Shown piece after piece: positions 54,385 to 63,017 of a DNA stretch of 64,000 bases (its first letter is position 1; every line of letters begins with the position of its first letter). A model generated the notes under the pieces. It ran no database searches. It was not told the origin of the DNA and saw nothing but the letters and a program-made list of their open reading frames with translations. Both the position numbers and the translations under genes were made by a program. This DNA comes from Meiothermus sp. (lineage in GTDB: Bacteria > Deinococcota > Deinococci > Deinococcales > Thermaceae). Where the stretch lies: the NCBI GenBank assembly GCA_026004095.1, contig BPIL01000010.1:62001-126000 (forward strand). The letters are read 5' to 3'.

Positions 54385-56700
54385 ATGCCGCAGCGCTACA
54401 TCCCACCCCCTACCCCGCAGTACGCCCTCGAGTCCGGCCCCATTCTCCTTAAGGACGGCCGAACCGCCACCCTGCGCCCGGCCCAGCCCGAGGATCGGGC
54501 CCTGTTTGTGGAGTTTCTCCAACGCCTATCCCCGCAAGCCCGCACCTTCCGGTTTTTCTCCGAGGTCGACCCCGAAACCGCCGCCGATCTGCTTTTACGC
54601 AAACCCCCCGACGAAGACAAAGTAACCCTGGTGGTGCTCACCGGCGACCCCGAACGCATCATCGCCACCGGGGAGTACGTGCAGGAGGGGCCCGGCTCGA
54701 CCTCGGCCGAGGTGGCTTTTTTGGTGGATGACTGGTATCAGGGGCGGGGTCTGGGCTCGCTGCTGCTCGAGCGGCTGGCCCTGATCGGGGTTCAGCGGGG
54801 CATCCGGCGGTTCCATGCCTTCACCCTGGCCGAAAACAAGCAGATGCTGGACGTGTTCAAGGCCAGCGGCTTCCAGGTCGAGTCGCACGCGGAATCCGGC
54901 GAGGTAGAGGTCAGCTTTGATATCGAGCCCAACCCTGAGATGGTAGCCCGGTTCGAGTTGCGCGAGCGTGTGGCTACGGTGGCCTCGCTGCTGCCGGTTC
55001 TGCGTCCCCGGGGGGTGGCCGTGGTAGGTGCTTCCAGAGACCCTAGCAGCGTGGGCTACCAAATTCTGGAACACCTGGTGCTCAACCGCTTCCAGGGCCC
55101 GGTCTATCCGGTCAACACCGCCGCCACCCCCGCTGTGGGCGAGGTGCCGGTGGTGGGCTCGATGCTGGCTTATACCTCGGTTAAGGCTGTGCCAGGCCCG
55201 ATCGACCTGGCGATCATCACCACCCCCCGCGACAAGGTGCTGGAAGCCGCCGAAGCCTGTGGGCAGCGGGGGGTTAGGGCCCTGATGGTGGTTACCACCG
55301 ACATGGAAGACCCGCAAATCAAAGCCCTGGTGAAAACCTGCCGCCACTACGGCATGCGCTTGTTGGGGCCGGGTTCGCTGGCCCTGATGAGCACCAGCCC
55401 CGAGGTGCAGCTCTGCGCCGGCCTGGCCCCACGGCTCCCCTTGCGGGGGCGGATCGCCATGTCCAGTCAGAGCGGGGCCGTGGGACTGGCGGTGCTGGAG
55501 TACGCCCGGGAGATGGGCATGGGGTTTTCCAACTTTGTTTCACTGGGGGCGAAGGTCGACATCTCCTCCAACGATCTGATTCAGTACTGGGAAGAAGATC
55601 CCGAGACCGGCCTGATCCTGCTTTACGTAGAGTCGTTTGGCAACCCCCGGCGCTTTGCCCGGCTGGCCCGGCGGGTGGGTCGTAAAAAACCCATCCTGGC
55701 CGTCCGACCGGGGCGCGATCCGGTGGTGGAGGCGCTCTTCAAACAAACCGGGGTGGTGCGGGCCGAAAACCTGGAGGAAATGTTCGATATCGCAGCCATT
55801 CTGGCCCACCAGCCCCTACCCGAAGGCCCCCGTGTGGCCTTGCTAACCAATGCCTCGGGGCCCGCAGACCTAGCCAAGGACGCCCTCGAGGCCGAGGGGT
55901 TACAGGCCGAGATCCGCGACCTGGGCTCGAGGGCTTCCGCCGAAGAGTATCTGGCGGCCGCGCGGGCGCTCCTTTCGGGCAGCTACCATGCCTTTATCGC
56001 GCTCTTCGTACCGCTGGGCTATGCCACCCTGGAGGAGGTCGCCGAAGCCCTGCAAACCGCCTTTCATGAAGCTCGAGCCCAGGGCATCCAGATTCCGCTG
56101 CTCACCTGTTTTATGGCCGCCGGGCGGCCACGGGTGCGGCTGGGAAGTGAGCTGGTGCCCTCGTACCGCTTCCCCGAGTCGGCCGGTCATGCCCTGGCCG
56201 CGGCCTATGCGTACGCCCAGTGGCGCACCACCCCCCCCGGGGAGATCCCCGACCACGGGGTGCAGGAAGATGCGGCCCGGGCCCTGGTCGGGAAAGCCCG
56301 GGGCCAGCTCAGCCCGCAACAAACCCAGGAACTGCTGGGGTACTTCGGCATCGCCCTACAAGCAGCCTCCGGCCCGGGCATCAGCATGATCGTGCGCATC
56401 CGGCACGATGCCCTGTTTGGGCCGGTGCTGAGCCTGTCCCTTAGCGGGCTGCCCCTTGGAGAGCAGCGGCTGGGGCTGCGCATCACCCCCCTCACCGACC
56501 GGGAGGCCCTCGAGATGCTGCAACCGCTGGCAGGCAAAGCCCACCTCGAGAGCCTTCAGGATCTGCTGCTGCGGGTTTCGCGGCTGGTTGAGGAGCTGCC
56601 CGAGGTGGAGGAGCTCGAGCTTGCCTTGCACAGCCAACCAGCCACCACGGCTGTAACCCAGGCCCAGATCCGGCTGCGCAACCACCCAGCCAAGCGGTAG
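54385..56700 (+). CDS. GNAT acetyltransferase fused to a degenerate NDP-forming acyl-CoA synthetase
   Basis: A 771-residue fusion. Residues about 20-180 form a GNAT N-acetyltransferase (VAFLVDDWYQGRGLGSLLLERL is the acetyl-CoA loop). Residues about 200-320 are a CoA-binding domain (VAVVGASRDPSSVGYQI), followed by succinyl-CoA-ligase-like domains (RIAMSSQSGAVGLAVLEYA). The order resembles Pat-type protein acetyltransferases. The phosphohistidine loop is missing: after ILAVRPGRDP the chain goes straight to VVEALFKQTG, where homologues carry a SHTG segment, and the ATP-grasp tail is shortened. It is thus more likely a CoA- or acyl-CoA-sensing acetyltransferase than a synthetase. An ATG at 54352 is an alternative start. 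Confidence 0.83.
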   Translation: MPQRYIPPPTPQYALESGPILLKDGRTATLRPAQPEDRALFVEFLQRLSPQARTFRFFSEVDPETAADLLLRKPPDEDKVTLVVLTGDPERIIATGEYVQEGPGSTSAEVAFLVDDWYQGRGLGSLLLERLALIGVQRGIRRFHAFTLAENKQMLDVFKASGFQVESHAESGEVEVSFDIEPNPEMVARFELRERVATVASLLPVLRPRGVAVVGASRDPSSVGYQILEHLVLNRFQGPVYPVNTAATPAVGEVPVVGSMLAYTSVKAVPGPIDLAIITTPRDKVLEAAEACGQRGVRALMVVTTDMEDPQIKALVKTCRHYGMRLLGPGSLALMSTSPEVQLCAGLAPRLPLRGRIAMSSQSGAVGLAVLEYAREMGMGFSNFVSLGAKVDISSNDLIQYWEEDPETGLILLYVESFGNPRRFARLARRVGRKKPILAVRPGRDPVVEALFKQTGVVRAENLEEMFDIAAILAHQPLPEGPRVALLTNASGPADLAKDALEAEGLQAEIRDLGSRASAEEYLAAARALLSGSYHAFIALFVPLGYATLEEVAEALQTAFHEARAQGIQIPLLTCFMAAGRPRVRLGSELVPSYRFPESAGHALAAAYAYAQWRTTPPGEIPDHGVQEDAARALVGKARGQLSPQQTQELLGYFGIALQAASGPGISMIVRIRHDALFGPVLSLSLSGLPLGEQRLGLRITPLTDREALEMLQPLAGKAHLESLQDLLLRVSRLVEELPEVEELELALHSQPATTAVTQAQIRLRNHPAKR

Positions 56701-56720
56701 TTTTTCCAGCCCCCGGCGGC

Positions 56721-57707
56721 TCAGGGCTTCAGACCCACAAAAATGCTCCAGTCCTCTTCCCCGTCCTCCGATACAGCCAGGTGATAGTGCAGGGGCTCGA
56801 GATCCTGTTCGCTCAGCAAAAGCTCCAGCGGCGCCACAAAGGCCCAGCGCACCAGCCCTTCATGCCGGATGAACCGCTGGGGCTTATGCTCAGGCCGCAC
56901 GATCAGCACCAAGCGACCGCGCGGTTTGAGCACCGGCAGGGCGCGCTCCAGGTGCCTCGAGAGCCAGTTGGTGTAATCCGTCTCGGGGTGCTCGTGGATG
57001 CTGGGGTCGAAGACGTTGCGCGCAAACCAGGAAAAGGTAGGGGGATGCAGCACCAACAGGTCGGCCACCTCCTCCCCCAACACATCCACCAGGCCGGCGA
57101 TGTCCATCTTGCGCACCAGCCGACCATCCCCGGCAATATCGCTACCCCAGGCTTTACGCCCCAGCTCCAGGGCCTTCTGCACCACCGTTCCCTTGCCCGC
57201 CATAGGATCCACCACCAGGCCCCCTGGCTCGCTGTAGCGCTGGATCAGCACCTCAGCGATCGCTGGATTGAGGCCCTCGAGCCGACGGCTCCGCTTATCG
57301 GCAGGAAATATCCAGACCGGCCGATGGGCCCAGTCCACCGGGGCCCGGCGCGTTGTTAACAGCGCCCGCCAGGAGCATTCCTGGGCGGCTTTTTGCAGTT
57401 GAGCAAGCTCCAGTCGCTTTCTTCGATAAAGGCTCAAAAGCTTGTGAACCTCCACAAAACTAGCCCCCGCCGCCAGCAGTTCCCGCAACAGCGGGCCCAC
57501 CGGCGGCTCCAGGCAGGCCAGCGCCAGCACCGTGTAGCGCAGGTGCTTGGTGCTGGTCATCCCTACCTGGTGGGTAAAAATCTTAAACCTGGCCTCGTCC
57601 AGCTCCAGCAGGCTCGAGGCGATCTGTTGGTCGTCGGCTTCTGGCTGGTTCAGGAACGCCCGGCCCACTTGCAGTACCCGTTGATAAACCTGGTGTGCGT
57701 TTGGCAT
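56721..57707 (-). CDS. DNA-methylase-like SAM-dependent methyltransferase
   Basis: A 328-residue protein. The C-terminal half is a Rossmann methyltransferase with motif I DPMAGKGTVVQKALELG near residue 170 and a motif IV variant LHPPTFSWFA, where DNA methylases have (D/N/S)PPY. The N-terminal half is helical and not recognised. It may methylate nucleic acid, but the HPPT motif is unusual and the target unknown. TAAAGT lies 6 nt before the ATG (leaderless). It is not linked to a restriction gene. Confidence 0.8.
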   Translation of the reverse strand: MPNAHQVYQRVLQVGRAFLNQPEADDQQIASSLLELDEARFKIFTHQVGMTSTKHLRYTVLALACLEPPVGPLLRELLAAGASFVEVHKLLSLYRRKRLELAQLQKAAQECSWRALLTTRRAPVDWAHRPVWIFPADKRSRRLEGLNPAIAEVLIQRYSEPGGLVVDPMAGKGTVVQKALELGRKAWGSDIAGDGRLVRKMDIAGLVDVLGEEVADLLVLHPPTFSWFARNVFDPSIHEHPETDYTNWLSRHLERALPVLKPRGRLVLIVRPEHKPQRFIRHEGLVRWAFVAPLELLLSEQDLEPLHYHLAVSEDGEEDWSIFVGLKP

Positions 57708-57800
57708 GGCTTCACTTTACGGTTGAAAAGATTTCTGTTCAGCAGAAAATACCAAGGGACAATGCCTGGACTGTTCATCCTTGGGCCCCACTCCCTCCGG

Positions 57801-57806
57801 TAGTCT
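57801..57806 (+). promoter_or_regulatory. -10 element of the leaderless WD40 gene
   Basis: TAGTCT, 6 nt before the GTG at 57813. Confidence 0.45.
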
Positions 57807-57812
57807 AGGAGG

Positions 57813-59579
57813 GTGCACAGGTGGATTGGCTGGATTATATGTTTGTCGCTGGCAGCAGCCCAGCAACCGGTGCAGCTTCTGGCAGGTCACCGGGCCCCGG
57901 TGGGGGCTGTGGCTATCGGCCCTGGGGGCACCCTGGCCCTGGGCGCGGACGCCTATATTCAACTCTACCAAGCCGATGGGCGTTTTTTGCGTACCCTGAG
58001 CGGACACACCGACACGGTGCGGGCGCTGGATTTCGCAGCGGATGGCACCCTGCTCAGCGCATCCTCCGACACCACCCTCAGGCTCTGGAATCCCCGGAAC
58101 GGTCTGCTGCAAGGCGTGCTGCAAGGCCACCGCGATCAGGTCTGGTCGGCCCGCATTAGCCCGGATGCGCGCCAGGTGCTTAGCGGCGGTGCCGACGGCG
58201 AGCTGCACCTTTGGGACGTGGCGGATCTGGGCTCATCTCGATCTATTTATGCGGGGCGCGGCTGGGTGTACAGCATCGGGCTCTCACCTGCGGGCCGTGT
58301 CTGGGCGGTGGGGGGCCAGGATGGGGCGCTGTTATGGAACCCCCAGCGCGACCACCGGCTGCCCCTTCTGGGCCCCTTCTCGGTGCGGGCGCTGGCCTGG
58401 GGGCCCGACGGCCTCCTATCCACGGGTGATCGGGACGGGCAGATACAACTCTGGAGCCCAGAGGGGCGTTATGTGCGGCAATGGAAGGCCCACCGTCTCG
58501 CAGTAGGCGCCCTGGCCTGGCCTCGCCAGGAACAGCTCATCAGCGGGGGGCAGGACGGTCAGATTATCTTCTGGGACGCAGGCCGGCCCCAAAAAACCCT
58601 CCAGACCGCCTCGGTGCTGGCCCTGGCAGCGAATGAAAACCGGCTCCTGAGCGGCCACGACGACGGGCGGGCCCGGCTATGGAGCCTGCAAGGGGCGCTG
58701 CTGCGCACCCTCGAGCCCCCCGCGGCCTCGGTGAGCGCCCTGGCCTACAGCCCCGATGGACGCCTGCTCGCCAGCGGGGGCTGGGACGGCGAGGTCTGGC
58801 TGTGGAACCGCCAGGGGCAACCCATCCACAGGCTGGGCGAGGCCGCCCTGGAAATTACCGCCCTGGCCTTCAGCCCGGACGGGCGGCACCTGGCCGCGGG
58901 CAGCCGCGACGGCCTGACCCGCATCTACCAAACCACCAGCGGACGCCTGGTGCGGAGCCTCGAGGCCCACGGCAACGGGGTGGGGGCCCTGGCCTTCGCC
59001 CCCAACGGACGGGCCCTGGCCACCGGCGGGCGCGACCGCTTGATCCGGGTCTGGGACTGGCAGGGTGGCCGGAAGGTGCTCGAGTTCCGCGCCCACGAGT
59101 CGCACGTAACGGGCCTGGCTTTTAGCCCCGACGGACGCACCCTATACAGCAGCAGCAGCGATGAAAGCCTGGCCTGGTGGCGCCTGCACCCCGAGGGGGT
59201 GGGGCTCCTGCGCCGGGTCATGGCCCACACCCGGGGCCTCTACGGCCTGGCCCTGAGCCCCAATGGACGCCTCCTGGCCACTGCCAGCCACGACCAGACC
59301 CTCAAACTCTGGGATGCCCAATCGGGGAAGCTGCTCCGGGTGCTGGAAGGGCACACCGAGGCCGCCCAGGCCCTGGCCTTCTCGCCCGACGGCCGGCGGC
59401 TGGCCAGCGTGGGCTGGGACAAGACCCTGCGCCTGTGGAGCGTGCAGGGGCAGCTTCTACAGACCACCTCGGGGTTTGTGCGGCCCCTCTACGCGGTGGC
59501 CTGGGCCCCTGATGGCCGGCTGGCGGTGGGCAGCGGCACCCTGCGGCAGGCCGGCACCGTGGCTTTATTCAGACCGTAG
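57813..59579 (+). CDS. Exported 14-repeat WD40 protein
   Basis: A 588-residue protein with a short signal-like N-terminus (RWIGWIICLSLAAAQQ). Fourteen WD40-type units follow, each about 40 residues, e.g. GHTDTVRALDFAADG, SADGELHLWDV-type strands and ALAFSPDGRRLASVG. Fourteen units would make two seven-bladed propellers. Such proteins act as binding platforms; no enzyme domain is present. The start is GTG, 6 nt after TAGTCT. Its end overlaps the convergent gene by about 15 bp. Confidence 0.87.
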   Translation: MHRWIGWIICLSLAAAQQPVQLLAGHRAPVGAVAIGPGGTLALGADAYIQLYQADGRFLRTLSGHTDTVRALDFAADGTLLSASSDTTLRLWNPRNGLLQGVLQGHRDQVWSARISPDARQVLSGGADGELHLWDVADLGSSRSIYAGRGWVYSIGLSPAGRVWAVGGQDGALLWNPQRDHRLPLLGPFSVRALAWGPDGLLSTGDRDGQIQLWSPEGRYVRQWKAHRLAVGALAWPRQEQLISGGQDGQIIFWDAGRPQKTLQTASVLALAANENRLLSGHDDGRARLWSLQGALLRTLEPPAASVSALAYSPDGRLLASGGWDGEVWLWNRQGQPIHRLGEAALEITALAFSPDGRHLAAGSRDGLTRIYQTTSGRLVRSLEAHGNGVGALAFAPNGRALATGGRDRLIRVWDWQGGRKVLEFRAHESHVTGLAFSPDGRTLYSSSSDESLAWWRLHPEGVGLLRRVMAHTRGLYGLALSPNGRLLATASHDQTLKLWDAQSGKLLRVLEGHTEAAQALAFSPDGRRLASVGWDKTLRLWSVQGQLLQTTSGFVRPLYAVAWAPDGRLAVGSGTLRQAGTVALFRP

Positions 59580-59870
59580 CTCAGGCCAGACCCGCCCATA
59601 GGGACGCACCTCGCCCTGGGGGAAGGCCTGCTGCAAGAGTTCCTGTAAGAACCGCCCCGCCATGGGCAGCAGGCCGGTGCAGCCCTGGTTCACATAGACA
59701 AACACATAGCCGGGCGGGCGGGGCGACTGGCTGAAGGTGAGCACCCCGGCGTATTCCGGAAAAGCCTCGTAAAAAATAGCCAGAAGGCCCTCCAGCAAGG
59801 CCCTGGCCTCGGGCAGGGGCTCACCCTCCAGCGGGCGCACCCAGAAGGTGACCACCTTGAGGGGGGTCAT
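59565..59870 (-). CDS. Small conserved-looking protein in the cobalamin operon
   Basis: A 101-residue protein with a mixed alpha/beta pattern (LKVVTFWVRPLEGEPLP, YVFVYVNQGCTGLLPMAGRFL) and a single Cys. No family recognised. Its ATG overlaps the stop of the upstream binding-protein-like gene (4 bp), so it belongs to that operon. The 3' end overlaps the WD40 gene, tail to tail. Confidence 0.68.
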   Translation of the reverse strand: MTPLKVVTFWVRPLEGEPLPEARALLEGLLAIFYEAFPEYAGVLTFSQSPRPPGYVFVYVNQGCTGLLPMAGRFLQELLQQAFPQGEVRPYGRVWPELRSE

Positions 59871-60652
59871 GGCCGGACTCCGTGCTGCCAGACCGGCACC
59901 TGCCGCAGTAGATCGGCGAGTTTTTTCGCCCCCTCGGCCAGGCGCGGCCCCGGACGGCCCAGGTAGGCCTCCTCGAGGGCGAACACCTGCTTATGCTTCA
60001 GGGCGGGGATATCCAGCTTACGGCGCAGAACCACCTCTGGGCGCAGTTTTTTTGCCCCGCACCACGAGACCGTAATCAAGTCGGGCTGGGCCTCCTCCAC
60101 CAGGGCGGGGGTGAGGGGCTGGGAGCGCGCCGGCAGGTGGGCAAAGGCGTTTTCTGCCCCCAGCGCCTCCAGCATCTGCGTTACCCAACTGTGTTGCCCG
60201 GCGGCAATCATGGGCCGGGGCCACCACTCCACCATCACCCTGGGGGGACGCACCCAGTTGGGCAGCGAGCCCCGGGCCTGGGCGATCATCCACTGCATGG
60301 CCCGCACCACATGCCGGCCCTGCGAGGCCACCCCCAGGAGACCCGCCACCCGCACAATATCGTCGTAGACGTCTTGCAGGCTTTGCGGGTCGAGCACCAC
60401 ATGGGGGATTTGCCGCGCCTGCAAACCCTCCACCACCCGCTCCATGCCCGGCACGCTCAGGCTGGCCAGCACCAGGTCGGGCTTCAGGGCCTCGACCCTG
60501 TCCAGGTCAATCTGGAGGTCGGGCCCCACCCGGGGCAGGCGGGCCACTTCGGGGGGAAAGTCGGAGTTGCTGTCCACCCCCACCAGCCTGTCCAGGCAGC
60601 CCAGGGCCCAGACGATCTCGGTGTTGGAGCAGGTCAGGCTTACCAGGCGCAT
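59867..60652 (-). CDS. BtuF-like cobalamin-binding protein without signal peptide
   Basis: A 261-residue protein of the helical-backbone metal/cobalamin binding fold. MRLVSLTCSNTEIVWALG corresponds to the start of mature BtuF, then LVGVDSNSDFPPEV, PDLQIDLDRVEALKPDLVL and the C-terminal EEAYLGRPGPRLAEGAKKL. No export signal precedes it, so it appears cytoplasmic. The gene follows a cobalamin adenosyltransferase gene, which suggests corrinoid binding, but transport is unlikely in this form. Confidence 0.83.
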   Translation of the reverse strand: MRLVSLTCSNTEIVWALGCLDRLVGVDSNSDFPPEVARLPRVGPDLQIDLDRVEALKPDLVLASLSVPGMERVVEGLQARQIPHVVLDPQSLQDVYDDIVRVAGLLGVASQGRHVVRAMQWMIAQARGSLPNWVRPPRVMVEWWPRPMIAAGQHSWVTQMLEALGAENAFAHLPARSQPLTPALVEEAQPDLITVSWCGAKKLRPEVVLRRKLDIPALKHKQVFALEEAYLGRPGPRLAEGAKKLADLLRQVPVWQHGVRP

Positions 60653-60664
60653 ACCAGCCCTCCT

Positions 60665-61228
60665 TTATCGGCGTTTTTTGACCAGCCACTTCTCCTCGGC
60701 GAAGCCTTCGCGTTTATTGACCACTCGAGCCAGCGTAAAAAGCAGATCCGAGAGCCGGTTGAGGTAGCGCAGGGCCTCCGGGTTCACCGCCTCGTGGCGC
60801 ATCAGCTCCACCACCCGGCGCTCGGCCCGCCGCACAATGGTGCGGGCCAGGTGCAGGGCCGCCGCCGCGGGGTGGCCGCCGGGGTGGATAAAGCCGGTGA
60901 AGCGGGGGGCTTCCTCCTGGTAGCGGTCAATCAGGGCCTCGAGCTTCTCCACGTCCGAGGCGTCCATGCGGGCCAGGTTGCGCTCGTAAGGGCCGCCGGC
61001 GCGGGTGGCGAGGTCGGCCCCCAGGTCGAAGAGGGCGTTCTGGAGGTACTCGAGGTCGGCCTCGATATCGGCGTGGGCCGCGCCCAGGGCTGCGCGGGCC
61101 AGCCCGATGGCGCTGTTGGCCTCGTCCACCGTGCCGTAGGCCTCCACCCGGGGGTGGTCCTTGCCCACCCGGTCGGCCCCGTACAGGCCGGTCTCCCCTG
61201 CGTCGCCGGTTTTGGTGTAGATTTTCAT
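60665..61228 (-). CDS. Cob(I)yrinic acid a,c-diamide / cob(I)alamin adenosyltransferase, PduO type
   Basis: A 187-residue trimeric enzyme that adds the adenosyl group to reduced corrinoid. MKIYTKTGDAGETGLYGADRV with the ATP-binding TKTGD block is followed by VDEANSAIGLARAAL, and the C-terminal PGGHPAAAALHLARTIVRRAERR and LNRLSDLLFTLAR segments match PduO-type enzymes. It starts at MKIYTK; 12 bp downstream begins the BtuF-like gene. Confidence 0.94.
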   Translation of the reverse strand: MKIYTKTGDAGETGLYGADRVGKDHPRVEAYGTVDEANSAIGLARAALGAAHADIEADLEYLQNALFDLGADLATRAGGPYERNLARMDASDVEKLEALIDRYQEEAPRFTGFIHPGGHPAAAALHLARTIVRRAERRVVELMRHEAVNPEALRYLNRLSDLLFTLARVVNKREGFAEEKWLVKKRR

Positions 61229-61338
61229 GCCTCCATTTAACCGCACATTTGCCGGAAGCAATTGGGTTCAGCAAGACACCCCGGATCAGAAACCGTTACC
61301 TGAAGCGGCAGCCGCGCCCAGCCAGGGCCTGGGTGTGT

Positions 61339-61737
61339 TCAGGTGCCCTCCGAAATGAGGATGAGATCGTCCAAAAACTCGAAATCGCGGCGGTTGTGGG
61401 TTACCAGGGGAATCTCCAGGGCCCTGGCGGTAGCGGCAATCCAGGCGTCGCCCGCGCCCATGGGGCGGCCCTTGGCCAGGGCTTCGCTGCGAACCCGGGC
61501 CCAGGCGGTGCAGATCTCATCGTCGGTGTGCACCACCGTACAGCTCGAAAGCAAAACCTCGAGGCGGCGTCGCTTGCGCTCACCCCAGTTTCTGACCAGA
61601 GCCCCAAAGCGCAGCTCGGCCACGGTCTGAGCAGCCACCAGCAGTTGGTGGCCCTCCAGAATCGGCTGGTAGACCCCCCACAGGCTGTGCTCGTTGTAGG
61701 CGTAGCTGATGATGTCGGTATCCACCAGCAGGTTCAT
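61339..61737 (-). CDS. vapC: PIN-domain toxin, VapC type
   Basis: A 132-residue PIN-domain ribonuclease. The acidic residues are LVDTDIISYAY (first Asp), TVAELRFGAL (Glu), and MGAGDAWIAATARALEIPLVTHNRRDFEFL (two Asp). Such toxins cleave RNA, usually tRNA or rRNA, and are held inactive by a partner antitoxin. The ATG overlaps the stop of the upstream helix-turn-helix gene, forming a pair. Confidence 0.9.
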   Translation of the reverse strand: MNLLVDTDIISYAYNEHSLWGVYQPILEGHQLLVAAQTVAELRFGALVRNWGERKRRRLEVLLSSCTVVHTDDEICTAWARVRSEALAKGRPMGAGDAWIAATARALEIPLVTHNRRDFEFLDDLILISEGT

Positions 61738-62204
61738 CGGGTCACCGAGTTCCTCTTGCGGGGTATTTTGGGCCGGGGCTCCTCAAACAGCTCTAGCAGC
61801 CGCCGATCGCGCGCCTGGCTCTGCTCGAGGTCGGTCTGGCGGGCCTCCTCGAGCACCCGCAAGAACGCTTCGTCCTCGGCTTTTTCTTCGGGGGTCAGGG
61901 GCGGCAGGGCTTTTTGTACCTCCTCCCAGCAAAAGGGTTTGGCATCTTTTAGCAGCCGGGCCAGCCGCGCCTCTTTGGGGGTCGGGCGCTTCTCGAGAAT
62001 CTCGTCGAAGCGCACCGGCCGGCCCAGGAGCTGCTCGAGGCCCGCCATCAGCTTGTCGAGGGTCTCGAGTTCCACCGCCTTGGCCTTGTTGTTGACCAGG
62101 TTGTAGACGGTGGTTTTGGACAGCCCGCTGGCCTCGGCCAGCGCCAGGGGGGTTTTCTTGTGCTGGCGTAAAAGGGGCTCCAGTTTAAAGTAGGTGTTTA
62201 CCAC
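61734..62204 (-). CDS. Helix-turn-helix antitoxin-like protein paired with VapC
   Basis: A 156-residue protein. The N-terminal XRE-type helix-turn-helix (LAEASGLSKTTVYNLVNNKA) would bind the promoter, and the charged C-terminal half, rich in Arg and Glu, could bind and neutralise the PIN toxin. This is longer than classical VapB antitoxins, so the pair is an unusual combination. The start is GTG, 6 nt after TAAAAT (leaderless). It overlaps vapC by 4 bp. Confidence 0.78.
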   Translation of the reverse strand: MVNTYFKLEPLLRQHKKTPLALAEASGLSKTTVYNLVNNKAKAVELETLDKLMAGLEQLLGRPVRFDEILEKRPTPKEARLARLLKDAKPFCWEEVQKALPPLTPEEKAEDEAFLRVLEEARQTDLEQSQARDRRLLELFEEPRPKIPRKRNSVTR

Positions 62205-62274
62205 TGGTCAATTTTACCATAGCTCTAGGAAATCCCTCGGAGTTGAACCAGCCTTCACGCAAGGAAGCAGGTTG

Positions 62275-62280
62275 TACTAT
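62275..62280 (+). promoter_or_regulatory. -10 element of mntA, leaderless
   Basis: TACTAT, 6 nt before the ATG. The -35 region is weak. Confidence 0.45.
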
Positions 62281-62286
62281 GGTCTC

Positions 62287-62577
62287 ATGCGCAGGGGAAG
62301 CGTGCTGGCCATTCTGGAAGAGCGATTACCGGGTCTGGCCGAGCGCTACGGCATTAAGAGCCTGTACCTGTTCGGCTCCACCGCCCGCGACGATGCCCAT
62401 GCGAGCAGCGACGTGGATTTTCTGGTGCGCTTCGAGGAGCCTACCTTCGAGCACTACATCGGCCTCAAGCACGCGCTCGAGGACCTGTTGGGCAGCAAGG
62501 TAGACCTGGTCAGCGCCAGGAAGGTGCCCCCAGCCCTGCGCCCCCACCTCGAGGCCGATGCTTTGCAGCTAATTTGA
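62287..62577 (+). CDS. MntA-like minimal nucleotidyltransferase
   Basis: A 96-residue minimal nucleotidyltransferase with the core motif LYLFGSTARDDAHASSDVDFLVRF, i.e. GSxxR and SDxD-type metal residues. In MntA/HepT pairs it transfers AMP groups to the HEPN protein and so controls it. The partner gene lies 8 bp downstream. The ATG is supported by the leaderless-type hexamer just upstream. Confidence 0.88.
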   Translation: MRRGSVLAILEERLPGLAERYGIKSLYLFGSTARDDAHASSDVDFLVRFEEPTFEHYIGLKHALEDLLGSKVDLVSARKVPPALRPHLEADALQLI

Positions 62578-62585
62578 AGGGGCCC

Positions 62586-62951
62586 ATGCGCCATACCGAG
62601 AGCCCCAACCCCCACCTGCTCAAGCGGGTCTACCTCGAGCAGATGCAAGAAGCCGCCCGGCAGGTTTTGCGCTACACCGCCGGGATGGACTTTGCCGCAT
62701 TTACTGCCGATACACGCACCCAGGACGCGGTAAAACACAATCTGCACCGCCTGGGCACGCTGGCTGCTGCCATGCACCCGAGCCTGCGCGAGGAGCTGCC
62801 CGAGCTGGACTGGAGGAGCATCCTGGATCTGCCCGACCTGGTCGGCCGCCTTCACTTTGGCATTCAGGACGAAATTCTCTGGGACTTAATCCAGCGCACC
62901 CTGCCCTACTGGCTGGTGGTGCTGGAGGAGGCCCTCGAGCAGCCGTCATAA
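62586..62951 (+). CDS. HepT-like HEPN protein with altered motif
   Basis: A 121-residue all-helical protein (DUF86/HepT-like). The C-terminal DLVGRLHFGIQDEILWDLIQ resembles the HepT region that normally reads RNxxxHxYF. Here Arg-Asn and the His-x-Tyr tail are replaced, so RNase activity and the AMP-accepting Tyr are probably absent. AAGGGG precedes the ATG. Paired with the minimal nucleotidyltransferase upstream. Confidence 0.72.
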   Translation: MRHTESPNPHLLKRVYLEQMQEAARQVLRYTAGMDFAAFTADTRTQDAVKHNLHRLGTLAAAMHPSLREELPELDWRSILDLPDLVGRLHFGIQDEILWDLIQRTLPYWLVVLEEALEQPS

Positions 62952-63005
62952 CATCCATCCAGTGGGAGAAAATCGGTGTTTAACGCCAGCACCTCATCAA
63001 AGCGA

Positions 63006-63011
63006 TAAACT
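63006..63011 (+). promoter_or_regulatory. -10 element of the M23 gene, leaderless
   Basis: TAAACT, 6 nt before the ATG at 63018. Confidence 0.45.
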
Positions 63012-63017
63012 GGCCCT

